Assembly: GCA_914767715.1 (NCBI GenBank) | Contig: OU612074.1 | Span: 19,206,062-19,270,061 of the forward strand | Source of the DNA: Membranipora membranacea | Lineage: Eukaryota; Bryozoa; Gymnolaemata; Cheilostomatida; Membraniporidae | DNA length: 64,000 nucleotides | Direction: 5' to 3' | Shown here: positions 1 to 12,209 of the stretch, piece by piece | How positions within the stretch are numbered: position 1 is the stretch's first letter | Layout of the letters: each line of letters starts with the position of its first letter | Translations under genes and position numbers: made by a program | The notes under the pieces: generated by a model | The model's database searches: none | Told to the model about the DNA's origin: nothing | What the model saw: only the letters and a program-made list of their open reading frames with translations

Positions 1-304
1 ATTGGTGGAAAATGTTGTACGCTAGTAATATTGCTATTCCAAACACGTTTTCTGGCTGTGGTTGTTAATGACATTCTTATGTAACATTGGGAATATGTTT
101 AACAGGGAGAAAGGTGGCAAGATAACTCTCTTCCTTCATTTAGTACCGAGTATTACGTCTGTTCAAAATCGATCTCATTTTTCGAAAAAGTCTTCCAGAA
201 AAAAATGTGTGCTGCCAAGTAATTATGCTATTCAGCTATTCGGTTTCAATCTTATCCCATCCCATTCCATCCACCACTAATAACGTCATATTTTGTGTTG
301 ACAG
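1..304 (+). other. Intron sequence upstream of the terminal exon of an unidentified gene
   Basis: This stretch ends in a T-rich run and an AG at 303-304, so it reads as the 3' part of an intron of a + strand gene whose other exons lie outside the window. A 72-codon open frame near 62-280 shows no recognisable domain and I do not treat it as coding. Confidence 0.5.
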
Positions 305-480
305 TTTTGTCCGTATCACCGAGTGCCCACAGAAGCGCTAGACTAGTAGAGGACAACGGAGAGCCTACTATCGTATTCGACAACGGGCAGACATACCACT
401 TAGGAGAGGCAATCGTGACACCCCACCCTCCTCCAGAGGTTCTACCGCTACCCCCTACATCACCAGCCCCTACTGATTAA
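305..480 (+). CDS. C-terminal exon of an unidentified gene (partial)
   Basis: The exon begins after the acceptor at 303-304, uses two bases to complete a split codon, and then encodes about 57 residues up to a TAA at 478-480. Its first half is a short mixed polar stretch (VEDNGEPTIVFDNGQTYHLG). Its second half is proline-rich, with PHPPPEVLPLPPTSPAP close to the end, which looks like a disordered C-terminal tail. I do not recognise the family. The open frame, the acceptor with matching phase and a downstream polyadenylation signal support a real terminal exon. The upstream exons would identify it. Confidence 0.5.
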
Positions 481-1565
481 CAATTCGAGAAGTGTCACTG
501 ACGATGTCTACAACTCATTCTCTGCTGAACTCCTTGTGAACTGAAAGGGTTGCAGTTGATTAATGAAGCTAAGCTGATGTCCCCTATGTGTAATACCCTT
601 CAAGAGGCCAGACTCTTAAACTCTATGTTCTTGTACAGAGTCAGGTTCCCAGTCCGTTCCATTGCTGCACTGCACAGTAGGCATAGCAACTGCTAAATTT
701 CGTAAGGGGAAAATTTCCGGAAGTGAGGCATAGAAAACTTACCACATTTAACTCATCTATAATATTGTTCTATACGAGATTGCGGCTCTGATATTTATTT
801 ATTTACCATCTGTTAATCTTCGGCATGGTTGTTGAATGATGGTCATGACTACTATCTCAACCTCGTGCCCTTTGCCAAATCCTAGCTGTTTCTTCTTTTG
901 CATTCTATCAATGAAAACTGCTGACAATCTTACATCTATGGTACAAATTAAACAAAGATGGAGTCACTTCTTCTGCATAATAGCAAGGTGGCCATAATAA
1001 CTATTTATTGTTAGGGAGTTGAAAGAAACGAGGAGTGCTGGCTTTGCTAAAAATCCTGTGTAAGACAACAATGTTATGAAAAGACATGAATCATATTTGG
1101 GGCTTCATTAGCCTTTCTTAGCTATTGTGTGCTGTAATTTATACTAAAATTATTTAATGAACATTTCAAATACCAAATCTATGCATTATGGACACCAAAA
1201 TTCTATGAGACGCAAGCACGGTCACTTTCTACGAGACATTCCATTTCAATGCACAAAGGCAGAGCCTCTTCTAGGCTGAGTTAATCTGTCGATAGCTGTA
1301 GTTATTTTATACTTTTTTTGAATGCACGCATTACTCCAAACTTATGTACCTACTCTTTTTTAGCGCCATGCGTTTTTTTTATTGACCTAGTTTTTTGTGG
1401 AAGGTTTAATGTTATAATGGTCCGTGATGTGTACATTGGTCTTCAGCCTTCATCTCTTTCCTTATCCAATCTGTTTTATTATCGCTTATGGTTTTCTCTA
1501 GCACTTGTTTACTGTTTTGAACTATGTTTTTTATTGAATTATTACTTTTTAATGTAAATAATAAA
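481..1565 (+). other. Probable 3' UTR of the upstream gene
   Basis: No coding potential is visible. The first AATAAA after the stop codon is at 1560-1565, which would give a 3' UTR of about 1.1 kb. A shorter UTR using a variant signal cannot be excluded. Confidence 0.4.
1560..1565 (+). terminator. Candidate polyadenylation signal AATAAA
   Basis: Canonical hexamer followed by a T-rich stretch, about 1.08 kb after the TAA at 478-480. Strand and position fit the unidentified upstream gene. Confidence 0.4.
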
Positions 1566-3436
1566 TTTTTCTTGGATGAAAAACTTCTCTATGTTTTAAT
1601 GAAGATGTCAAATTGCATGACATGCTCCATGCCAGAAAGATATTAACACATTCTATGCAATGCTCCATACTTGAGTTTTAACATCGGTTATTATGCGTGT
1701 TCATATAATTGGTAAACGACCTGCCTTCCTGCGATGACATGATTCTGGCGGTTGTTAAGCGGTTATTGGTGGGCCCCATAGACATGGAGGGCCCTTTGAA
1801 ACTTATCTTTGTAAAATTCAAAGCAGAGACCTCTTGATGAACAGTGATTTAGAAAAAATTAAATTTTCTTTTGGATTTTGTCTACTCGGACAAACTGACA
1901 AACTTGCAATGACTATAACCTGGCAAGCCTGGCCAGGCTAAAATGACCAAACTGACTTTCTGTCAGCCTGTCTTTTCTGTGAACACCGGGGGAGTTTGGT
2001 CCACTTTCTGTGATTATTTAAGTGATGTGTATTGGCTGAGAAAAAGAATTGTTTAGTAATAATGTGTATAATCCCTTCAAAACCCAATGGTAGAGAAGCT
2101 GTTTGTTATAATCAGTTTTAGGAGTTGTCCCACCTTTTCTGAAAAGTCCCTCTTTAAATTTATTTGGAGTTGAGTCGCTGTGAGTTTTTCTCTGCATCCT
2201 CATTGGTTAGATTTATTGTGTGTTGCAGATGATTGGCCAGTTTAATTTAGCCCAAAGAACTGAAAAGGGATTTATTGCGGGACGCTCCACTGATGATTAT
2301 CCACTAAGGCTTGTATTTCATAAGCAAGAATCTAATTTCTTCAGTGAATCTCAGTCAGTGGCCTGCAAGAATAGAACATAATGTATATGTAACAAATTAG
2401 TGCCCAATCACTCCTTAATCAGGCTACTATCCACATTCAAAGAAGGTGAGTATCAGCTGATTGTTTGAACTTGTTTCCATGAAAAAAAGGTATGTTGTCT
2501 CAATTCCAATGCCTACCTATTTAATTTTATATACCCAGTTAGTACTAGTTGACAGTTACACTTACAGTACATGACTTTATTAGTAGTAGGGGCAATAGAA
2601 GCACAGTTGCGTTGGCTACTGTACATAATTTTGCTAACACCACAGTCACTCATTGTCAGTCAGAGTTTGACAGTCGAGTAGTCTATTGTTTGTTCTATGG
2701 TAGGCTCTGGAAAAAGATAATTAAGTTGTGACTTAGTCAGTTGAGCAAGCAGTATAGGTTGGGTGTATAGATAGGCATAGGCCTATGAATTTCAGGAGGC
2801 CTTCAAACCTTGTTTTAGGACTAAACCTAGTAAGCAATCGTAAATAAACAGCTTGGAAAAACATATTTGCTGTATAATAGCCCGGGTCTATGTACATTAC
2901 CCTCAGCACAGGCTATCTACATTTTATGCAAGTCTACAGTGGTCAAGGTTTTTTGTTCCACTGAGAGAACTACCAAACCTTAGACGTTGACCAATGGGGA
3001 AATCAAGCACTGGATTCGCATTACGTGTAGAATTCCTGTTGGCATCTGTAACTGACTAGCCGGCCATGCGATTGTGTCTACTTCGTTAAACTACCAAGAT
3101 ATGTGAAGGAAGACCTAGGCCTACTTACTAATGAACTTCTTCCGCCATAGCTTACGGTGACCTGAAAGCCACAATGCTACACTTCTCTTTATAGCCTGCC
3201 ATTTTAAGCTTTTACCCCTTTTCTGTTTTCAATAAGATCTTCGCTTGTTAACCTGTTGTACAGTGACAAACCACCACTAAAAATGAATTGAAGTTTATCC
3301 ACACCTTTGATTTTAAACAGGTTATAATTATTACTTGTTCTATTGGTCTAGGGCTTAGGCTATCCCCTACCTCTGAAGTAACAACCGGCATGTTTGTCTA
3401 CTAGTCTGAGTAAAATTCAGTTTTGTTTGTTTGCAG
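1566..3436. other. Intergenic region and probable 5' noncoding part of LIAS
   Basis: No convincing exon is seen. A strong donor-like sequence (AAG|GTGAGTATC) at 2442-2452 could end a noncoding first exon of the lipoyl synthase gene. The first coding exon at 3437 starts directly after an acceptor, so such an exon must exist upstream. The assignment is speculative without RNA data. Confidence 0.3.
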
Positions 3437-3445
3437 GCTTACATT

Positions 3446-6400
3446 ATGGCACAAAGTCAAAGGATCGTCAATGCCTTACTCAGACTACGTCCTACAACAC
3501 AGAATATAGCCCCAGAGTTGAATTTCAGAGTACCAGTAATAGGACTGACTCACTCCAACCCTACTAACATACAGGTAACCAGATGTAGATCAAAAATATT
3601 GGTTGAGGGTAGAGCCGATTATGCTGGTGTTACGCCGAAAATCATGTTTCTTTCAACTAAAACGACTGAAATCAATCAGAACCTTTATTCCTGAAAGCCA
3701 GTTTTCCACACTCATACATGCATTCATAACAAGCCGGCTTGATTTCTGTAACTCATTCTTCTACGCATTACCTGACAATCTCGTCTCACGTCTCCAAATC
3801 ATTCAAAATTCCTGCGCCAAATGTATCACAGGTACAACCCACTATTCATCAGCCACTGAAGCCAGGGTTAAACTGCACTGGCTACCCATCAGGTCCAGAT
3901 CAAAATTCAAAATATCAATCATGGCTCATAAAACCATCCATCATCCCCATCTCATCCCTTCCTACATTTCTCAATCTTTCACAACTTCTAAGCATGCCTG
4001 AACCACTTGTTTCAAATTAGCCAACATTCTTGTGAGCAATTTTAAATGTAGGCTAAAAACAGTGGGTGGTAGATCCGTTAATTCCACTTTGCCAGATGTA
4101 TGGAACTCCCTACCATCTTACCTTCGCCATCTCTCTTCCACCTCCTCATTTAAGTCACAGTTAAAAACGCATCTTTTCCGGGAAGCTTATCCCCATCTAT
4201 GTAGGTTTTATAGTTGATTTTTAAGTGCTGGGCAGTTGCCACTTGTAGGTTTTAATTATCTTATCTTTCATCTTTTTATCTCATCTCTTAAATTATTTTT
4301 TTGATAACAACATTTTAATCAATTTTATTTATTTTACCAGCAACAGGCTTATTTCATAGTATATGTTTCTATATTAACCTTTTATCACATGTACAACGCT
4401 TAGAAATCATTGTTTTTAAACAATTTTATTAAGCGTTTCATAAAAAAACTTTATTATTATTATTATTATAATTCAAAGGGATGGATGTATATAAGTGTTG
4501 AGTATTGGTATGTTCAAATAGGCTTGCATAAGCTTACCCAACTCTTTCATACCATCTGCGAAGAAGTTTGCAACAAAACACCTTGATAACTTGTTTTAGA
4601 TATATGCATATGGTAGTACATGTTAAGGTGCAAGCCCACCCCTGTGAATCAAAACTCATTCAGTGCAACCAAGTCAAAGTCAATTACAGCTGAGTCAAAA
4701 GGGTCATACAGATATATATATGTAACCAAGGAGTAACTCCTTGATATAGCAAGCAGGCAGAACAGTTCAGAGTTAACCATCAACAGGTGCAATGCGATCT
4801 ATATTGAATTCACATAAAGTATATTTTATTTGCAGATAAGTGGATTTTCTTGGACTTCTAATGAATCGATTCCTAAAAATAAACAGAAGCTGGATGATGG
4901 TCCATCTCTCGAGGATTTCTTACCTGGCAACGAGGAGTGTGTGGTCTAAACTGTTGTCTATGAATGCTGTATTCTATGTACTATAAATCATGCGTTACAT
5001 ACTTTGAAAAATAGTAACTAGTTGATAACCGTGTAGGCTCAATGAAATGTCTTGTTTTAATTTCAATCCAGACTCGTACAATTTTTGGTAGATGTTTATC
5101 GAGACAAGCAAACGGCACCATGACCACCTCTCTTTTATGGACTTCCAGTTGAGTGTTCACAGTATGTGATGTTGGCAGTTGTACTGTGTTTTAAAACCAC
5201 CTCAAACTAATCTATATGATTGTTGTAGGAGCAGCAGTGGATTGCCTCGAGGTTATCCTTACCAACTGAAAGCTCTGAAGGGGGAGCGAATGAGAGTCCC
5301 ACCTTGGCTTAAGATGAAGATTCCATCTGGCAAAGACTACAATAAAATTAAGAAAAGCCTCAGAGCCACTGGACTGGCCACTGTGTGTGAGGAGGCAAAG
5401 TGTCCCAACATTGGAGAATGCTGGGGAGGTATGTAGTCTATCATTTGATCATACTATCAACAGTGTGTGAAGTTTTCCATGATATTTGTAATTGTTTTAG
5501 ATTATGTTCCTTGATAGATGTTGATCAAATTGCTGACTCACTGACCAACATACACACCTAAGATAGTTCATGACAATCATGTTACACCCTTTGTTCGTTT
5601 CGGAGGATCAAGAGGTTTGATTGGAACATCTCGAATTTTAACTGCCTGAATTTCTTCCCTCCGAGGGTTTAAAATTGTCCAAACGGTTCTTTTGATCTGT
5701 TTGTCAAGTCTGTAGATGATCTTTGTGTAATAGTGGCGACTAGAATTTGAAGGGATGAATAAAGTTTTTATGATGCGATTTACCTTATTGTCTTTTTCCT
5801 GCAGGAGATGGGGAGGTGGCCACAGCTACTATTATGGTGATGGGTGACACATGTACTAGAGGCTGTAGGTTTTGTTCAGTAAAGACAGCGCGTGCTCCGC
5901 CCCCACCCGACCCTCTGGAGCCAGTGAACACAGCTGAGGCTATAGCTAAATGGGGAGTAGGCTATGTAGTACTGACTTCCGTTGATAGAGATGGTAAGTT
6001 TGATATAGGAGGTCAAATTTAATTTGATGATCATTTGGATGTCATCAATTGAAATTTTACGGAAAGGGTGGCTTCATCCATTCCAGGATGTTGGCTCTTC
6101 TTATTCAAGTTAGATGAATGCTATGTTAAATAACCCTCACATACACTTCATATTATATAAGAGGTAAATTTTAAATTAATTATTAGCCTTGTCACCGCCT
6201 ACTTTTTTTGTTGGGGGTAACAAAATATGACAAGTAGCAGTGTAACAAGAGGCTATTTTTCTCAAATGTTAGAGGCTCTTCATATTTTCAATAAACATCA
6301 TCCTTATGCGCTTGGAAATGATAACGATAATAGAATACATATCATGAGAACTATGTCAAGACAACGAGTTTTTACTCTGATGTAACCATAGACACAACAC

Positions 6401-9400
6401 ACATAGACAAAACACACATGTCTATGGATGTAACGCTCATTGTTCAGATTTACCCGATGGTGGAGCTGCACATTTCGCTGAGACAGTCCGAGAAGTAAAG
6501 AAGAGAAACCCTTCTATACTGGTAGAATGTCTGACACCAGATTTCGCCGGAGATCTTTCAGGTGTCGAGACCGTCATAGAGTCAGGTCTCGATGTGTATG
6601 CTCATAACATCGAAACAGTGGAAAAGCTTACCAGGTTAGTGGTCATGGTACTGGAGCTGAAAGAATACCCAAAGACCAAAGCATGTTATAGTCAGGCAGA
6701 TACCAATGAGTCATTATGATGTCACAGTCTCCAGAAAGTGCTTGTTTCTTGTATTGCACTCCCTGGAGACTGGGACGTCATAATGCAGAGAATCAGAGAC
6801 ACGTACCCTTATCGGAGGCACTCTTCCCATCATCAATAATTCACGCCAAGAATGGCATTGAATTTTTTACCATACAAATCTGACAGAACTTTATCATAAG
6901 TAACTGCCTGACTATTAAATGCTTTGGTCTTTGGGTAGTCTCTAATTGTAAGACAGTGTTAGATAGCCTAGGTGTTTGGGGGTCAGTTATCAGTGCTGTA
7001 GAATAAGTACATAAGTACATTTCAGTGGTATTATCATAATAAAAGTACAGCGCTTTCCATTGTTCTGGCGATGTCAATCAAAGGCTTCTTGTGTTTGTAT
7101 TGATAAAAACTCTGAAGTTATGTATGAAAAGTGTGTACTGAAAGCGTGTCTTGCTCATTATACTCACTGACCTACATTGACTGCTAAATTTTATATCATT
7201 ACAGGTGATGTTTTATAATCGTTCAACCAAAAATGTGTGCTATTTTATCCCACAAAGACTGCCTGGTTTTTGGCATTTTGCATCAAATGAATTAGTATAA
7301 CTAAGATTTGCTTACAATGACAGAATTAACTTGTTTTGCAACAGATAATCTCAAACACACATCAATGTGAAAGCATGTGCAGGCCACTTTCTAGCCTATT
7401 GATTTATTACACCATATCATCAGTTATGTGTGGGCTACATCAGGGAGAATGGAATCCTCCCTGGCTACATAGAGTAATTTGTCACTGTCATGATGGTTCT
7501 TTGAAGTTGTTTCCTCTCTGAACAAACACGGAGAAAGGGGACAACTGCTGAGTTGAACATAGAATTATAGTTATGGTCAATATTCTCAAACGGAAAACAA
7601 AAGCTTTTTGCGATTCAATATTGACCCTTGAAGCACTTGTTGCAGACATGTTGTCATGTCAACACACATAGTGATGATGTCACACATTTGTATGTATCAT
7701 CCTATCATATACAGCCGCCTATATTTTGATTTATTTACAGATTTGTTAGGGACCCTCGAGCTAACTACAGACAGACTCTCTCAGTACTCTCTCATATTAA
7801 GAAGTATAAACCGTCTCTTATAACCAAGACATCCATCATGCTCGGTATGTAAATATATCATATACTCTTAACTATATTATTTCTGCAATTATTAGGGAAT
7901 TCAGATCCATGACTTTCTCCTTTGAAATTCCAGGTTAAAGTTAAATATTTGTCATGCTGTGGGATTGTGTGAGATTGTGTGAGATTGTGTGAGATTGTGT
8001 GGGATTGTGTGAGATTGTGTGAGATTGAATCAGCTTCAGCAGCAAGTAAAGCCAGAAAATAAAAGTTGATAAAACAGGAACTTGGTCCAAACAGACCATG
8101 ACAGTTGATATTCATATACTAGGTAGTGTGGCTATTTTCTGAAAGTGGTTATCTGGTCATTAAGATAATGTTGCTAATCAGTATTAGCTCTCTCAAATGT
8201 TCATGACATATACTTCTTCCCAATGGTGTGTTGCGGTAGGTCTTATAGCTTGGCCGGGATAATTTAAGCATGTGTCAGGATGTGTCACTGATATTAGTAA
8301 CAGCACTACTCTCTTATAGCACTCCTCACACAAAGTCAAGGCTCACATTTTGTGACATGTTTGTAGGGCTTGGAGAGACAGATGATGAGATAAGACAGAC
8401 AATGTTAGATCTGAGAGAGAACGGTGTAGATTGTCTCACTCTGGGTCAATATATGCAGCCTACTAAACGTCACCTCAAGGTTTGTGTGTGACAAAATTTG
8501 TCAGGTCCTGTCCTATTAGTAGTCTGTTCTTGATGTTCACAGGCCGGTTGTCTGGCAATACAAGAAAAAATTTGATGCAGTGTTTCACATCTCAACAACC
8601 GATTGGGAAACACTAGATGTATTACCATTATAGAGAGTGGTCACCATTATGAACTTGAGATACATCATGGTTGAGGATTGGTCCTCTTTATCAAGATCTA
8701 TCTCCGGTTTTTGCCAAATACAATGGCCTGATACAATGGCAACATGTGGACAACCTTGAAAATATTTCCATGAAAATTCTCATTCACACATCAGTAAGTT
8801 TAAGGGCTCTAACTGCTGCAAGCGAATTTGATTCTCGTTCCAATCCTTGAGCTACAAATCAGTCTATCATTAGACTTATCACGCAGACATGTGACTAGTC
8901 TGTCATATCGCTAATAGTACCCAGCACACCTGCTGACTATTTGGTATATGCCTCACTTATAATTCTATACATGTTTATCACTGACAGGTGAAGGAGTACG
9001 TGACACCCGATAAGTTTGATTACTGGAGAGAAGTAGGAGAGGAGTTAGGATTCCTCTACACTGCTAGCGGTCCTCTCGTCAGATCATCTTATAAAGCCGG
9101 TATGTGTTATATATGTCTGTGGGTCAAGGTCGTATGTGTTATATATGTCTGTGGGTCAAGGTCGTATGTGTTATATATGTCTGTGGGTCAAGGTCGTATG
9201 TGTTATATATGTCTATGGGTCAAGGTCTTGTCAACACCTTAACGCCACAACTTATAACCCACACTGATGATGTGATTAACTATTGAATGTATAACTCTGA
9301 TTGTTAGAAAGTGACCTCATTCAGTTAGCATAAGTACTATCAGAAGGAATTTGGTGGGACTACCGGAGTTCAATTTTACCAATTAATGGCGGGTACATGT

Positions 9401-10362
9401 TATGTACTCCTACTACATTTACTCTCACGATCTGAGATACACATGATAATAGTGTAGCCTCGATGTCAGTGTGCACTTATCCCACATTGATAACCTGATA
9501 CACTTCAAGAATTTATGTATAGATGGAGCACGAATTAAATTATGTAACAAATTGTATAAAGGGACTTGACATGGCCATCAAGAGCCAAATTTTAAGCATT
9601 GGAAGGTACATTGTACTAAATTTACTTTGACTTTCCATCAAGGGTTCATATGCTGAAAGTTTTGTCTAGATACCAATACTTATCAACTCTGTCATGGGAT
9701 AAGCTAGCAGCAATGCAGTTGTGCTCTGCTTTCCAGCTAGAAGGGCAATTCTTAGAGACCAAACTGACTAAACTATACCAGAGCCAACGAGGAACAAATT
9801 AATTTATTAATGCTCCAAATTTCTGTCTACAGGGTAGAACTGACCACAATTGAGCTGCCAACTTGATTGCTTAGCCCCATACTGAGTTACAGCAGTAACT
9901 TGAACAATAAAATTATTATCTTCATAACCTACTATCAAATACATCGGGACATGAGCACTATGTGATGTTATCCAAACCAAAAAAGGAATCAAACACATTT
10001 GATTGGTGCATAACAACATTTTATTCTGTTCAGAGCAAGTTTATACCTAAGATGGTCGTTGTCACAGCAACTAATTCAATAAATCGGAAATCATTGTTTG
10101 TTATTCCTTTCCAATTAAAATCTCTTGGGTCGGCCAACATATCAATAATATGGTAATAATGATACAAACATATCACATCAGAGAAAAACAATAGCTGTTA
10201 CTACACGATATAAGTGCTCAATAAGACGTCACCTTGAGATATGACAAAGCTGAATGATAGCTGATTAAATTATTGATTTTATTTCCAGGTGAATTTTACA
10301 TGAAGAATTTATTGAACAGAAGAAAAGAGGGATCCATTGATAAACCATCACCAATAGTATGA
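3446..10362 (+). CDS. LIAS: Lipoyl synthase, mitochondrial (9 coding exons)
   Basis: Lipoyl synthase is a radical-SAM enzyme that inserts two sulfurs into the octanoyl group on the H protein and on 2-oxoacid dehydrogenase E2 subunits in mitochondria. Exons: 3446-3574, 4836-4936, 5229-5428, 5805-5993, 6448-6634, 7741-7844, 8367-8479, 8988-9099 and 10289-10362. All are GT-AG with consistent phase, giving 402 residues. The first 43 residues are Arg/Asn-rich with few acidic residues, as in a mitochondrial presequence. The auxiliary-cluster cysteines are C130, C135 and C141 ([12 protein letters not shown]). The radical-SAM triad CTRGCRFC is C160, C164 and C167. The C-terminal RSSYKAG motif, whose serine ligates the auxiliary cluster in this family, spans about 373-379. 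The coding exon starts 9 bases after an acceptor, so a noncoding exon precedes it. Length is close to the human protein. All key residues are present, so it should be functional. Confidence 0.96.
3603..4473 (+). mobile_element. LINE 3' fragment (CR1/L2/Jockey-like reverse transcriptase C-terminus) in LIAS intron 1
   Basis: Frame 3603-4001 encodes the typical C-terminal segment of non-LTR retrotransposon ORF2, including [20 protein letters not shown] and a later LHWLPIRSR. The end of the same ORF continues in another frame at 4032-4217 ([20 protein letters not shown]), so the copy is frameshifted and dead. Apurinic endonuclease and the catalytic FADD box are absent, so it is strongly 5'-truncated. 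An untranslated tail ends in a (TTA)n run at about 4451-4473. The tail recurs at about 52.4 kb. Orientation matches the host gene. Confidence 0.85.
6183..6255. repeat. Short foldback element with TAGCCTTGTCAC-type ends
   Basis: The left end reads TAGCCTTGTCAC and the right end carries a diverged inverse (GTAACAAGAGGCTA). Better copies lie at 26405-26476 and 41174-41206, so this is a small nonautonomous foldback family. Confidence 0.5.
6711..6787. repeat. Foldback element, 24-bp arms, in LIAS intron 5
   Basis: CATTATGATGTCACAGTCTC on the left pairs with an inverted copy ending GAGACTGGGACGTCATAATG on the right, with about 25 bases between the arms. It looks like a small MITE. Confidence 0.7.
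7961..8026 (+). repeat. 10-bp minisatellite, unit GAGATTGTGT
   Basis: About six and a half head-to-tail copies in LIAS intron 6; two of them begin GGG instead of GAG. An open frame on the other strand here is a by-product of the repeat. Confidence 0.9.
9100..9231 (+). repeat. 32-bp tandem repeat that starts at the LIAS exon 8 donor
   Basis: About four near-identical 32-bp units run directly from the donor of exon 8. Each unit begins GTATGTGTTATATATGTCTG, so the donor-like GTATGT is repeated every 32 bp into the intron. Reading frames here are repeat artefacts. Confidence 0.85.
9303..9490 (+). repeat. Dispersed repeat, copy 1 (related copy near 28.6 kb)
   Basis: The stretch starting TAGAAAGTGACC and containing AAGTACTATCAGAAGGAATT, then CCGGAGTT and a CAGTGTGC further on, aligns by eye with 28598-28730. 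It is probably a short interspersed element. It has no coding capacity. Confidence 0.5.
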
Positions 10363-10452
10363 TAATCTCAGTCATGAGGTACAAGTAATTTTCTCATGAG
10401 TCTTAACTGAGTATTTAATATCATTGTGTTAAAGTGATGAATGACCCATCAT

Positions 10453-10458
10453 AATAAA
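10453..10458 (+). terminator. Polyadenylation signal AATAAA of LIAS
   Basis: Canonical hexamer 91 bases after the LIAS stop codon, the expected spacing for a short 3' UTR. Confidence 0.6.
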
Positions 10459-10479
10459 ATACCAGCTATTGTTGTAGAA

Positions 10480-11490
10480 AAGGTGATTTTGTGCTGATAT
10501 TATTTTCGGTCGCCCATATAAGCTATGAAATGAAATTTTATTGACTGTCAACATGTGGAGGTCATTATTATTTCGTAGTACTGTTTTCCTTTTGCGATGA
10601 TGAAGTGTTGTTAATCCATACATTAGCTATTAGGTAAGAAGTCCAGTATATTTAGGACTGATTTTAGTATCGAGCAGACTCACTGCCGTTCACTCCTATA
10701 TATCAATGTGCTTATTTTTTAAGACTGGCACAGCTTACCTGTGTCTAGTACGATAGTCTGAGACAATTTATCAAGATTCGTTGATCTGATAATTTGTGAA
10801 CTTTTTTCTTTCAGAATTATTTTATTTTGTGGCAGCTATAACAAACATAAAGTTATATAATCAAGTAAGCTTACCAGACGTTTGTCATTTACAATAGAGG
10901 GAATTCATTACATTGAGGGGGACTTGACTAGGTCAGGAGCATTCATTTGTCTGTCTAAGGAGTTGGAAGTTCCAATTTCTTAGACAGATAACGTATTGTG
11001 TATAAGCTGCTTATTTTTACTGATGCTGACATATAATTTGTTTTTCTTAAATGATGCCGCAGCTAACGAAAGGTCAATTTGCGGTTACAAGCTATTAATA
11101 CATCTCCTTTATATTGGCCATGTCGTTTAGAACACACCTAGTTGTGGCCGTATTGATGCTGCCTGAATATAAAAACTCTATTGAACATCGCTAATGTTGA
11201 TTGGCATATTTGCAATGAATATTCACAATGCAGTGTGTGTATTCTAAAGCCACTGAATGTTGTCATATTATTGATGAAATATTGATCTCTCTTTTACAAA
11301 TTAGCCCGGTCTCCTATACACAGGCGGTAAAGGCCACCAGCCCACACTAGTTGTATAACTCCAGCTACATCACTTGCCCTGTTGCCAAGGAAAGCTGTTT
11401 ACTTAATCCACCCATTGATTGGCTAAATGAGCAGTCACATGACTTTTATCATGGCACAAGTTATTTAGCCTAGCAACAAGGTGCCATAGC
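10480..11490. other. Intergenic region between LIAS and the ODF3-like gene
   Basis: No coding exon is seen. Two weak RFX X-box-like sequences lie near the right end: GTTGCCAAGGAAAG at 11381-11394, and a GCAAC/GTGCC arrangement around 11472-11487. Confidence 0.4.
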
Positions 11491-11493
11491 AAG

Positions 11494-11606
11494 TAATAGC
11501 AAAGTGCTTTCACACAAAACAATAGCTTCACAGCACAGCAAGAAGGCTAGCTTGTTCTCCGGTGGTATCTGTCTCGCTTCAGCTTCGCAATCAGTCAACT
11601 TAAACT
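11494..11606 (+). promoter_or_regulatory. Candidate noncoding first exon of the ODF3-like gene
   Basis: A very strong donor (AAACT|GTAAGTATGG) at 11607 follows sequence with no useful start codon in frame. The first coding exon of the ODF3-like gene begins 6 bases after an acceptor, so an upstream noncoding exon is needed. This is the best candidate. The start at 11494 is arbitrary. Confidence 0.45.
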
Positions 11607-12078
11607 GTAAGTATGGCTACCAAACTCATCTCTGTTTGAGAGTATCTTGTTGCGTTTTCCATGTGCTGTTTGTTGCGTTCGGGTTGTCATTAGATCCTTA
11701 TCACTATTGTGGCCATTGTTGTTAGGTGTTTTTACGTGAATGGCGAACGGCTATTGAAACTTTTGGTATCAAAGGTTTGGAATCAGATTACGGTGTGAAT
11801 ATGTGGCTGATGCGCTATGAAACATAATCAAAATCTTTGTTTACAATGCTGGTCAATACTGGACTTATCCATAAAGGTTTCTGCCAGTTCTTCAAATCTT
11901 CCTATCTACACATTATTCAAAAGATTATCCTCCTCCTAATATTTAGCACTGATCTGATATTCCTGTTACAAGCAAGTCATTATTGAAGAGCATTGTGTGC
12001 CTTGGCCAAACCAGAAACCCAGCATGTATATGTTTTAATAATCATATTGAGCTAAATAATCCATGGCAACATAGTACA

Positions 12079-12209
12079 AGCGCTTAAACTGTGTCATGAT
12101 AGCTGGTAGTAGCATTTCATTATCAACAACTTTCCCAATCCATGTTGTTGGGAAAGTGGTTGATGATGAAACGCCACTACCAGCTATCCCGACAAGATTT
12201 GAGCACTTA
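12079..12209. repeat. Foldback MITE, about 62-bp arms
   Basis: The left arm carries ATAGCTGGTAGTAGCATTTC and then TTATCAACAACTTTCCCAA. The right arm is its imperfect inverse, ending in GGATAGCTGGTAGTGGCGTT when read on the other strand. An ATGGCAACATAGTA sequence is present on both sides, which may mark a duplicated target or an outer repeat. Related copies lie at 17184-17290 and about 39905-39960. Confidence 0.75.

Noticed and set aside
62-280. Open frame of 72 codons
   Set aside because: No family signature, and it lies in the intron before the acceptor at 303-304.
1318-1557. Hydrophobic 79-residue frame
   Set aside because: T-rich UTR sequence translates to Phe/Leu by composition; no splice signals or conservation.
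7961-8026. CRISPR-like periodic repeat
   Set aside because: Units are contiguous with no spacers; it is a minisatellite. The same holds for 9100, 19626, 35471 and 50230.
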